A DNA stretch of 64,000 bases, taken from assembly GCA_020544565.1 (NCBI GenBank), contig CP078014.1, positions 2,234,016-2,298,015 of the forward strand. Reading direction: 5' to 3'. Below, one piece after another: positions 24,769 through 32,586 of the stretch. Source of the DNA: Bradyrhizobiaceae bacterium. Its GTDB lineage: Bacteria > Pseudomonadota > Alphaproteobacteria > Rhizobiales > Xanthobacteraceae. Position 1 is the stretch's first letter. Each line of letters starts with the position of its first letter. The translations under genes and the position numbers were made by a program. The notes beneath the pieces were generated by a model. It had not been told where the DNA came from and searched no databases. It saw only the letters and a list, made by a program, of their open reading frames with translations.

Positions 24769-25937
24769 TATGCGGCCTCCAAAATCAATGCGGTGCTTGA
24801 GCCCCAATTGCGTCCATACGGGATCCAGCCGATGCCGGTGACGATGGCATTCGAATGATCCTTCACCTGGCGCGCGCCGGCTTCACCGAACAACTGACGC
24901 AGCGCTTCGGACAGATTGTGCGCGCCGCCCGCAAGCCCCGCTTGGCCCGCCGAGATCTGGCCGCCACCGGTATTCAACGGAAGATCGCCGCGATAGCTCA
25001 TATCGTGCTCGTTGACGAACTGGCAGCCGCGCCCGGTTTCGCAGAAGCCGAGATGTTCGAGCTGCATGACGATAGCAATGAGAAAATCGTCGTAAGGCTG
25101 GAACATCTTGATATCGGACGGCTTCATGCCTGCACGCTCGAATGCGCGCTTGCCCGCGGCGCGGTGACCGCCCTCGGTAATATCGGGCGTCGGGTTGGTT
25201 TCAAGGTAGTTGACCCGCTCGCCATATCCGATCGGGTGAACCATCTTCTTCGCGCCCATTTTCTTGGCGCGCTCCGTGGTGGTGACGATGAACGCACTGG
25301 CGCCATCGCACACCATGACACAGTCCAGCATGCGGATCGGATCGGAAATCATCGGCGATGCGAGATAGTCCTCGACCGTAATGGGCTTGCGCAGCTTGTC
25401 ACAGGCAAGGTCGTTCATCAGCGCATGATTGCGCTGCGTGACCGCGAGTTTGCCAAGCGCCTTGGAATCCAGCCCATACTGATGATCGTAGCGCTGGCTG
25501 ATCAACGCAAAATATCCCGGAGGGCCCATAATGCCCATCGGGTACTGAAATTCACCGCGGAACGCGCCGATGGCCTGCTTGTTCGCGGTGGATTGCGGAT
25601 CAGAGGCGATGACGACCACCGTTTCGCACAACCCGGCCTTGATGGCCGCGGCCGCGCGCGCGATGTTTCCGGACGCAGATGCACCGCCCAGATCCGTGAC
25701 CTGACACCAGTCCAGTTCAAGCCCGAGATAAGCGGACAGGATCGGCCCGTAAAACGGATTGCCCGCATCTGCAAAGCTCGACGACACCGCCATGCCGTCG
25801 ATCTCGGATTTTTCAATTCCCGCATGCGCGAGCGCGCCGGCCATGGCTTCGCCGGCCAGATCGTAAACGCTGCGCCCCGATCGAAACTCGATCTTTGTCT
25901 CGGCATAGCCGATGATTGCAATATCGCGATTTATCAT
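24768..25937 (-). CDS. Thiolase-like (SCP-x/lipid-transfer type) acyl-CoA enzyme
   Basis: A 389-residue member of the thiolase superfamily in the subfamily that pairs with DUF35 proteins. Where classical thiolases have the nucleophilic Cys this one reads TDLGGASASGN (residues 81-91), with no cysteine. The C-terminal motif is GGGQISAGQAGLAGG rather than GHPxGxSG. It may bind or cleave an acyl-CoA without the standard cysteine chemistry. It lies between the DUF35 and enoyl-CoA hydratase genes in one minus-strand operon. Confidence 0.85.
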   Translation of the reverse strand: MINRDIAIIGYAETKIEFRSGRSVYDLAGEAMAGALAHAGIEKSEIDGMAVSSSFADAGNPFYGPILSAYLGLELDWCQVTDLGGASASGNIARAAAAIKAGLCETVVVIASDPQSTANKQAIGAFRGEFQYPMGIMGPPGYFALISQRYDHQYGLDSKALGKLAVTQRNHALMNDLACDKLRKPITVEDYLASPMISDPIRMLDCVMVCDGASAFIVTTTERAKKMGAKKMVHPIGYGERVNYLETNPTPDITEGGHRAAGKRAFERAGMKPSDIKMFQPYDDFLIAIVMQLEHLGFCETGRGCQFVNEHDMSYRGDLPLNTGGGQISAGQAGLAGGAHNLSEALRQLFGEAGARQVKDHSNAIVTGIGWIPYGRNWGSSTALILEAA

Positions 25938-25964
25938 TGATTTTCCTCGGTGCTCCTCGACCTA

Positions 25965-26723
25965 CTATTTGCCCGCAAAGACGGCGGCTCGTTTTTCGGA
26001 AAACGCCTTGACACCTTCCCGCATGTCCGCCGTGCCAAACATCAACTGATAGCCTCGCCGTTCCAGCTTCAATCCGGCATCAAGCGAGGTATCAAGACCC
26101 GCGTTCACCACTTCCTTGATCTGCTGAGCCGCCAAAGGCGCGAGCGTTGCGATCTGCGCCGCGATCTCAAGCGCGCGCGGCTCGCAATTGCCAGAAACGA
26201 CCTCGCTGACGAGGCCCATGCGATGAGCATCGTTTGCGCTGATGAATGCGCCTGTCAGCAACAGATACATCGCGTTGTATTTTCCCACCGTCCTCGGCAG
26301 ACGCTGCGTGCCGCCGGCACCGGGGATCAGGCCGAGCTTGATTTCGGGCTGGCCAAACTTGGCTTTGTCGTTGGCGATGATGATGTCGCATTGCATCGCG
26401 AACTCACACCCCCCGCCCAGCGCAAAACCGTTGACCGCCGCAATAACCGGCTTCGGGAAATCCATGACGGCGCGGGTCGTATAAGCCTCGATCGCGCCGA
26501 CAACATCACGGCCGGCCTGCTCCTGGATATCCGCACCCGCCGCGAAAGCCTGCTCGTTTCCCGTCAGCACAACACAGCGCACTTCCTCATCTTCCGTCAA
26601 TTTGGCGAAGTGCATGTGAAGAAGCCGGCGCACTTCCGTGTTGAGCGCATTGCGCACGTCCGGACGATTGAAACGCACAATGGCGATGTGGGGTGAGGGT
26701 CTTTCAACAAGGACGACGGACAT
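25965..26723 (-). CDS. Enoyl-CoA hydratase/isomerase family protein
   Basis: A 252-residue crotonase-fold protein starting MSVVLVERPSPHIAIVRFNR. The oxyanion-hole residues lie in QAFAAGADIQE and GFALGGGCEFAM, and the catalytic Glu region in PEIKLGLIPGAGGTQRLPR. It should hydrate or isomerise an enoyl-CoA in the same pathway as the thiolase and ligase nearby. It heads the ECH-thiolase-DUF35 operon. The operator at 26783-26794 lies 60 bp before its ATG. Confidence 0.9.
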   Translation of the reverse strand: MSVVLVERPSPHIAIVRFNRPDVRNALNTEVRRLLHMHFAKLTEDEEVRCVVLTGNEQAFAAGADIQEQAGRDVVGAIEAYTTRAVMDFPKPVIAAVNGFALGGGCEFAMQCDIIIANDKAKFGQPEIKLGLIPGAGGTQRLPRTVGKYNAMYLLLTGAFISANDAHRMGLVSEVVSGNCEPRALEIAAQIATLAPLAAQQIKEVVNAGLDTSLDAGLKLERRGYQLMFGTADMREGVKAFSEKRAAVFAGK

Positions 26724-26782
26724 GGCGAACGGTCTTTCTTTTGATCTTGCTTCATGCAGATCACAACCCGATACCATAATTC

Positions 26783-26794
26783 GCACGATCGTGC
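26783..26794. promoter_or_regulatory. TetR-cluster operator, site 2
   Basis: GCACGATCGTGC inside ATTCGCACGATCGTGCAAAT, upstream of the enoyl-CoA hydratase operon. Flanking bases match the other two sites (A/T-rich AAT arms). Confidence 0.8.
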
Positions 26795-26810
26795 AAATAA
26801 TTGAAAGGCA

Positions 26811-26837
26811 AAAAAAGCCGGCTCTTTCGGAGCCGGC
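26811..26837 (-). terminator. Rho-independent terminator after the tetR gene
   Basis: A stem GCCGGCTC/GAGCCGGC with a short loop at 26817-26837. Read on the minus strand it is followed by a run of seven Ts. It lies 25 bp past the tetR stop and insulates it from the hydratase operon promoter. Confidence 0.9.
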
Positions 26838-26861
26838 GCCTCTATTATTGCGATCAGGACA

Positions 26862-27524
26862 TCAGTTGATCTCGGACAACTCTCGAACGGATACGTATCC
26901 GGCCAAGCCGTCTGATCTCGGCTTAAGCCCCTCCATCGCTTCGAAGTATTCTTCGAGCAGCTTCTCGCAATGCGCGCGGCTTTCCGTATCCGGACGCAAT
27001 ATCTGCCGCATCACAAGGCCATGGACGAAAATCAGAAGATGCTCGGAAGCGTGGTCGGCCTTGAGATCGGCCGGCAATTCGCCGGCCCTGATCGCGTTCT
27101 CGATCAGCTTCCGCCAGAACCCAAGCTGTTTTTCGAACCGACGATTTTGATGCTTGCGCAGTTCGGCGCTTCTCGTGCCGGCGGCCGCATAGTTGATCCA
27201 GAACCGCCAGAACCGGTCGTTCGACGACCTGAAAATGTGACTGAAAGCAAAGACCTTGAGTTGCGCCAGCGGCGATGAACTCGGCTCTTCCTCGGAAGGC
27301 GTCTCGTAAGCGGCCTGGAGCGCCGCCATGATCAGCTTCTGCTTATTGCCAAAATGATAGTTGATCGTGCCGGTACTGACTTCCGCCCGTTCCGCAATCT
27401 GCCGCATACTCGCGCCATCAATTCCGAACTCCGAAATGACCTCGTAAACGGTGCCAAGCAAGTCCTTGCGTCTTTGAACTCGACCCGGCCGCTTGCCAGC
27501 AAGGGTCTTTGATTTTGTTCTCAT
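26862..27524 (-). CDS. TetR-family transcriptional regulator
   Basis: A 220-residue repressor with the helix-turn-helix at about residues 20-65 (IDGASMRQIAERAEVSTGTI, NYHFGNKQKL). The C-terminal domain is of the type seen in regulators of acyl-CoA or aromatic catabolism. It is divergent from the ABC-ligase operon, with an operator palindrome in the gap. The three identical palindromes around the cluster make it the likely repressor of all four transcription units and of itself. The inducer is probably an acyl-CoA or the transported acid, by inference. Confidence 0.9.
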   Translation of the reverse strand: MRTKSKTLAGKRPGRVQRRKDLLGTVYEVISEFGIDGASMRQIAERAEVSTGTINYHFGNKQKLIMAALQAAYETPSEEEPSSSPLAQLKVFAFSHIFRSSNDRFWRFWINYAAAGTRSAELRKHQNRRFEKQLGFWRKLIENAIRAGELPADLKADHASEHLLIFVHGLVMRQILRPDTESRAHCEKLLEEYFEAMEGLKPRSDGLAGYVSVRELSEIN

Positions 27525-27629
27525 GTTCGAAATATCCAGTTCACGAACCGTCTTTGATCGGCGGCTATTGCATTGTGCGACAATGTATCAGTTTTGCCGC
27601 TCAATAAACCTACCCTTCTGAAATTATTT

Positions 27630-27641
27630 GCACGATCGTGC
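27630..27641. promoter_or_regulatory. TetR-cluster operator, site 3
   Basis: GCACGATCGTGC inside ATTTGCACGATCGTGCGAAT in the 203-bp gap between tetR and the divergent ABC-ligase operon. It is placed to control both. Confidence 0.85.
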
Positions 27642-27727
27642 GAATTGTGCAAAATGACTTGCGTCCCGTCATGCGGCAGGACAAGCTTGCGGCAGGCATC
27701 GCTCCGCATTGATAAAAATAACGATCC

Positions 27728-28603
27728 GTGGCCAGGAAGTCGCGGACACTGCGTGAGAGGCTCAAGGTCGCGTCAGATATGCTGAACCCCGATCAAACCA
27801 GTCGCGGACCCGGCGCAGCACTGAATCCGGTGCTCTCGATCAACCAGATGAATCTGGTTTATCATTCAACGCGTGGTCCGATCACCGCCATTCGCGATCT
27901 CTCGTTCTCAATCCGGAAGGGGGAATTCGTTTCCATTCTGGGGCCGTCGGGTTGCGGCAAATCGACTCTGCTGAAAATCGTTTCCGGGTTGCTGCGTCCG
28001 ACATCCGGCAATGTTGTCCTGGCCAATGTCGAGGTCAAGGGGCCGCGGCCGGACATTGGAATCGTCTTCCAGCAGCCGACGCTGCTGCCCTGGAAAACCG
28101 TTCTGGAGAACGTTCTCGTTCCCATCCGGGCCATGAGGCTGCCGGTCGCCGAGTACAAGGATCGCGCGCACGATCTGTTGCGCCTCGTCGGCCTGGGCGA
28201 CTTTGTGAGTCACTATCCATACGAATTGTCCGGCGGCATGCAGCAGCGCGTCGGCATCGCGCGCGGCCTTATTCATGACCCCGCGATGCTGTTGATGGAC
28301 GAGCCGTTCGCTGCACTCGATGCGATGTCGCGCGAATTCATGATGGACGAACTGCAGCAGATCTGGATGACAACCGGAAAGTTGGTCCTGTTCATCACAC
28401 ATTCGATCCCCGAGGCTGTCTATCTTTCGGATCGCGTCCTCACCCTCTCGCCGCGCCCAGGCCGCGTTATCGACGACATCAAGATCGACCTGCCCCGCGC
28501 GCGCAATGTCGAGACCATGGGGCAATCCGCATTTGGTGAATACGCGACGCACCTCAGGGCACTGTTCAAGTCAAGCAATCTGCGATCGACGGGGCCGGCA
28601 TGA
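27728..28603 (+). CDS. ABC transporter ATP-binding protein, NitT/TauT type
   Basis: A 291-residue ATPase (GTG start at 27728; an ATG at 27779 would shorten it by 17 residues). It has Walker A GPSGCGKST, Q-loop VFQQPTLLPW, signature LSGGMQQRVGIARGL and Walker B LLMDEPFAALD. It energises uptake with the permease encoded next (4-bp overlap) and the binding protein at 23154. Confidence 0.92.
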   Translation: MARKSRTLRERLKVASDMLNPDQTSRGPGAALNPVLSINQMNLVYHSTRGPITAIRDLSFSIRKGEFVSILGPSGCGKSTLLKIVSGLLRPTSGNVVLANVEVKGPRPDIGIVFQQPTLLPWKTVLENVLVPIRAMRLPVAEYKDRAHDLLRLVGLGDFVSHYPYELSGGMQQRVGIARGLIHDPAMLLMDEPFAALDAMSREFMMDELQQIWMTTGKLVLFITHSIPEAVYLSDRVLTLSPRPGRVIDDIKIDLPRARNVETMGQSAFGEYATHLRALFKSSNLRSTGPA

Positions 28604-29385
28604 CAAGATTTCGCTGGATTGAAATCGGCCTCTCCGTGGCTTTCTTCATCGCAACGCTTCTGGTGTGGGATCTGTCGGTCCGCGTCTTCAAGGTCCCGGC
28701 CTATCTCGTTCCTGCCCCGCTTGCCGTCGGCGGGGCCCTCGTCGACGGACTGGTCCACGGAACCTTCTATCCGCACATCGCCGCCACGCTCCACGCGGTG
28801 GTCGTCGGCTATGTGCTCGGCTGCGTTCTCGCCATCGTTATCGGCGCATTTCTCGCCGAGGTTCCGATCATCGAGCGAGCCCTGATGCCCTATATCGTCG
28901 CGCTCCAATCTATGCCGAAGGTCGCACTCGCTCCCCTCATCATTGTCTGGTTCGGATTCGGCATATCCTCCAAGATCGTTCTGGTCGCGCTGATCTGCTT
29001 CTTTCCGGTGTTTATCAACACCCTGGTCGGCATCCGATCCGTCAATCCGGATATCGTGAACCTGTATCGCGCATTCAGCGCTTCGCGATGGAATATCCTG
29101 CTCAACGTCAAGCTCCCCGCGTCTGCCTCTTCCATTTTCGCGGGTTTGCAGATCAGCGTCGCCATGGCGCTGATCGGCGCGGTGGTCGGTGAATTCATCG
29201 CCTCGAAGGCCGGCCTTGGAAACCTGCTGCAGGCTTCATCCATGACCATGGACGTCGCCACCATGTTTGCGGTGGTGATCGTGCTCGCCGCCATCGGCGT
29301 GATCGGGAACCAGATTCTACAATACCTGCACCGCAAGGTGGTCTTCTGGGAAAACCGAACCCATGTTGCAACGGAAGGCACGTGA
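28600..29385 (+). CDS. ABC transporter permease, NitT/TauT type
   Basis: A 261-residue membrane protein with about six transmembrane segments and the BPD_transp_1 EAA-like loop (NLYRAFSASRWNILLNVKLPASASSIFAGLQ). ATG 28600 overlaps the ATPase stop. Its own stop overlaps the GTG of the ligase, so the three genes are translationally coupled. Confidence 0.92.
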   Translation: MTRFRWIEIGLSVAFFIATLLVWDLSVRVFKVPAYLVPAPLAVGGALVDGLVHGTFYPHIAATLHAVVVGYVLGCVLAIVIGAFLAEVPIIERALMPYIVALQSMPKVALAPLIIVWFGFGISSKIVLVALICFFPVFINTLVGIRSVNPDIVNLYRAFSASRWNILLNVKLPASASSIFAGLQISVAMALIGAVVGEFIASKAGLGNLLQASSMTMDVATMFAVVIVLAAIGVIGNQILQYLHRKVVFWENRTHVATEGT

Positions 29386-31007
29386 GCCGTGCGCCTGCGG
29401 TGCATTCGCGCAATCCATTCAGCAAGACGAGTCCAATGAGCCGTTCCGCGCAGAACGTATTTGACGGCGGCAGCGCCGAGAAACTGCTGGCATCCATGCC
29501 GCCACGGCTGGCGGGACTGGTCCAACGACAGGCGATGGTCGCACCCGACAGGCGTGCGCTGATTTCGGGCGACAAGACCCTCACCTATGCCGAGCTATGG
29601 CAAGCGATTGGCCGCGCCAAGGAGTTGTTGAAAGCCGCAGGTGTTGTCCCCGGCGATCGCGTCATGATCGTGAACGAGAACTCCATCGCGGCCGTAACAT
29701 TCATTTTCGCAGCAACCGATCTCGATGCATGGGCGAGCCCCATCAACGCACGCATGTCCCCACGGGAAATCGATGCATGCCGCACTTTCAGCGGTTGCCG
29801 TACCGTCGTCTATACGGTCGGAGATTCGCCCGCCGCCGCAGACCATGCGTCGCGCGCGCAGGCCCGTGCGCATGACGATCCCGTTTTCGGCAAGGTTGCT
29901 TTCGCACCGACGGACGTGAACGCCCGCGCCGAACCCGTCTATGCGGAAAAGGAACGACAGACCGCGATCCTGCTGTTTTCATCAGGAACGACGGGGGCGC
30001 CGAAGGGCGTTATGCTCAGCCATCAGGCCATCATGTATATGGGCGGCAACATGGCGGAGCTGCGCAAGATCACACCCGACGACATGTTCTACAATATCGC
30101 GCCGCTCAGCCACGTCATCGGGTTCGGCGCGATGCTGACCACCGCGATTTGGGCCGGCGGAACGACCGAACTCGTGACGCAATTCCGCCCGGACAATTTC
30201 GTTGCCGCGCTGCAGGCGAACCGCATCAGCTACGTGATGGGCGTTCCGACGATTTTCGCACGGGTGCTCGAATACGCGAAGGCCAACGGCCTCTCGCTCC
30301 GTTCCGATCGCCTGCGCTTCATTGCCGTCGGAGGCATGCCGCTCGACCTGACGTTGAAATCGCAGATCGAGGCTGCGTTTGGCGTCGAGATCGGCAATTC
30401 CTATGGCATGACGGAAATGGCGCCGATCACACGATCTGCCGGCGCGACATCCGGCAGCACCGTCGGCGTGCCGCAACCGGGTATCAAGATTCGCATCATG
30501 CGCGAGGACGGCCAAAGCGCCGCGGTCGACGAGCCCGGCGAAATATGGGTCAAAGGCCCTAACCTCATGCTGGGTTACTACAAGAACGACGCGGCCAACG
30601 AGGATGTCAGGCGCCCGGACGGATTCATGACCACCGGCGACATCGGATCGATGGACCAGGACGGCAACCTGTCATTGGTGGGCCGGACCAAGGACGTCAT
30701 CATCCGCAGCGGGTTCAATGTCTATCCCATCGAGGTGGAAGCCGTGCTGTCGCAGGTGCCGGGTGTCGCGATGGTGGCCGTGGTCGGCCGCGCCGCGGGG
30801 GATAACGAGGAGATCATCGCCTACGTTCAGCCGGCAGTGGGTCGCCAGCTCGATATCGCGGAACTTGAGGCGTGGGCGAGAGAGAATCTCACCGCTTACA
30901 AGCGGCCCAAGGAAATCATTCTGACCAACGAATTGCCGATTGGGCCGACGGGCAAGATCCTGAAATCAAGGTTGAAGGCCGATCTTGCGAGCGGTCATAA
31001 ACACTAA
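29382..31007 (+). CDS. AMP-dependent acyl-CoA synthetase/ligase
   Basis: An ANL-superfamily enzyme of 541 residues if GTG 29382 is used (GTGA overlap), or 523 from ATG 29436. Motifs are P-loop LLFSSGTTGAPKGVMLSH, SYGMTEMAPI, the adenylation motif GFMTTGDIGSMDQDGNL, and the C-terminal catalytic Lys in GPTGKILKSRLK. It activates the imported acid to its CoA thioester, feeding the hydratase and thiolase-like enzymes. The acid itself is not identifiable. Confidence 0.9.
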   Translation: MSRAPAVHSRNPFSKTSPMSRSAQNVFDGGSAEKLLASMPPRLAGLVQRQAMVAPDRRALISGDKTLTYAELWQAIGRAKELLKAAGVVPGDRVMIVNENSIAAVTFIFAATDLDAWASPINARMSPREIDACRTFSGCRTVVYTVGDSPAAADHASRAQARAHDDPVFGKVAFAPTDVNARAEPVYAEKERQTAILLFSSGTTGAPKGVMLSHQAIMYMGGNMAELRKITPDDMFYNIAPLSHVIGFGAMLTTAIWAGGTTELVTQFRPDNFVAALQANRISYVMGVPTIFARVLEYAKANGLSLRSDRLRFIAVGGMPLDLTLKSQIEAAFGVEIGNSYGMTEMAPITRSAGATSGSTVGVPQPGIKIRIMREDGQSAAVDEPGEIWVKGPNLMLGYYKNDAANEDVRRPDGFMTTGDIGSMDQDGNLSLVGRTKDVIIRSGFNVYPIEVEAVLSQVPGVAMVAVVGRAAGDNEEIIAYVQPAVGRQLDIAELEAWARENLTAYKRPKEIILTNELPIGPTGKILKSRLKADLASGHKH

Positions 31008-31200
31008 GTCCGTCACCATCATTTCATAGCCATCGAGATGCTTCCGCGATCAGGAAATCGCGGGCGGCAAGGCCGCCGCGCGTTGCCGGCATCTCGCTCG
31101 TTCTCGAATTCCGGAGAGAGCGGGCGGTAGCCCGGCAAATATCCGAGATTGATTGCGGTGCAATCACCGCCTAGTGTCGTGAAAGCCGACGGAGCAATCC

Positions 31201-31335
31201 ATGGCCGACATCGCGACCCGGACTCCCGAAAACGATCTGAAGCGACGCCGGCGCGCCGCCGAACGCGGCCGTTCGATGGAGGAAGGGGCGCGGGCAATTC
31301 TCCGGAAAGGTCGTGCAACGGAGGCGACGGCATGA
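31201..31335 (+). CDS. Orphan FitA-like ribbon-helix-helix antitoxin, shortened
   Basis: A 44-residue protein reading MADIATRTPENDLKRRRRAA then ERGRSMEEGARAILRKGRAT, which follows the FitA/VapB-type RHH antitoxin pattern, including RSMEEEARAILR. GGAGCA precedes the ATG. The toxin-binding C-terminal half (a further 30-40 residues) is missing and no PIN-domain toxin follows. Its stop overlaps the ATG of the TDT transporter, where the toxin gene would be expected. Confidence 0.6.
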   Translation: MADIATRTPENDLKRRRRAAERGRSMEEGARAILRKGRATEATA

Positions 31336-32483
31336 CCGGGACGCGTCCACCGGCGGGAGCGCGGCCGCCCATCCCCGACCATTCCTCTTGCGAGGGAGAA
31401 GCAGAGTACCGTGACCGCCTGCCTCACAGGCCCGGCTTGCGGCAGGCCGTCGACGCCCTCGAAGACATGTCGCCGGCCTATTTCGGCCTGGTCATGGCCA
31501 CGGGGATCGTTTCGCTAGCGTCGTTTCTCATGGGCAATCCCCGCATCGCCTCTGCCCTGTTCTATCTCAACATCGTTCAGTTCCTGATCCTGTGGGTCTT
31601 ATACACTGCGCGGGCGGTTTTTCATCCACGCCGGTTTTTCGGCGATATGATCGGCCATCTGAGCGGACCCGGCTATTTCACCGCCGTGGCCGGCGCCGGC
31701 ATTCTGGCGAGCCAGTTCATGGTGCAGCGGGAGAACGTCGCCGTCGGTGCGGGGCTTTGGCTGCTGGCGGTCGTGCTCTGGCTCGGCCTCACCTACACGA
31801 TCTTCACCGCCTTCACCGTCAAACGCGACAAGCCGACGCTCGACAAGGGGATCACCGGCGGCTGGCTGCTTGCGGTCGTCGCCACGCAGTCCCTCTCCGT
31901 ATCGAGCGCGCTACTGGCAGCTCGGACCGGGCAGCCGTTCCGGCTGGAGCTGAACCTAATGGCGCTGTCCATGTGGCTGTGGGGCGGCATGCTCTACATC
32001 TGGATGATGTCGCTGATCTTCTATCGCTACGCATTTTTCCAGTTCTCGCCGGGTGATCTCGCGCCGCCGTACTGGATCAACATGGGGGCAATGGCGATCT
32101 CGACACTGGCCGGGTCGCTGCTCATTCTCAATGCGCCACAAGCGCCCTACCTGCAATCGCTGCTGCCGTTTCTAAAAGGGTTCACATTGTTCTACTGGGC
32201 GACCGGAACATGGTGGATTCCGATGCTGCTGTTGCTCGGCATCTGGCGTCACGGCTTCATGCGTTTTCCGTTCGAATACGATCCGCTTTATTGGGGCGCG
32301 GTATTTCCACTCGGAATGTACGCGGCGTGCACCTGGCAGATGGACCGTGCGATGGAGTTCGGCTTTCTCGGCGGCCTGCCGCGCGCGTTTCTCTATATCG
32401 CGATGGCGGCGTGGACGATCACGTTCTTGGGTATGGTGTCCACGGTGGCGCGAGGGCTCACAGGGGCGCGTCGCCCGACGTAG
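31332..32483 (+). CDS. TDT-family transporter (tellurite resistance/C4-dicarboxylate, TehA/Mae1-like)
   Basis: A 383-residue protein from ATG 31332. A hydrophilic 50-residue lead is followed by about ten transmembrane helices, beginning MSPAYFGLVMATGIVSLASF. The fold belongs to the SLAC1/TehA channel-transporter group. The lead may be spurious, with the true start nearer the MSP at residue 46. It is convergent with fbiC. Substrate unknown; dicarboxylates or sulfite are possible. Confidence 0.8.
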   Translation: MTGTRPPAGARPPIPDHSSCEGEAEYRDRLPHRPGLRQAVDALEDMSPAYFGLVMATGIVSLASFLMGNPRIASALFYLNIVQFLILWVLYTARAVFHPRRFFGDMIGHLSGPGYFTAVAGAGILASQFMVQRENVAVGAGLWLLAVVLWLGLTYTIFTAFTVKRDKPTLDKGITGGWLLAVVATQSLSVSSALLAARTGQPFRLELNLMALSMWLWGGMLYIWMMSLIFYRYAFFQFSPGDLAPPYWINMGAMAISTLAGSLLILNAPQAPYLQSLLPFLKGFTLFYWATGTWWIPMLLLLGIWRHGFMRFPFEYDPLYWGAVFPLGMYAACTWQMDRAMEFGFLGGLPRAFLYIAMAAWTITFLGMVSTVARGLTGARRPT

Positions 32484-32586
32484 AGCCTGCACTTAGGCAG
32501 CCTCGCCTCGTGCACGAAAATGAGATGTGGCTGGCGTAGCGCGGACGCAGCCTTCCCAGCCTTTGCGGCTGATCTGCGATGATGTC

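Noticed and set aside
31019-31372. Minus-strand gene overlapping the FitA-like gene and transporter start
   Set aside because: The translation is Pro/Arg-rich with no domain pattern and runs antisense to better supported genes.
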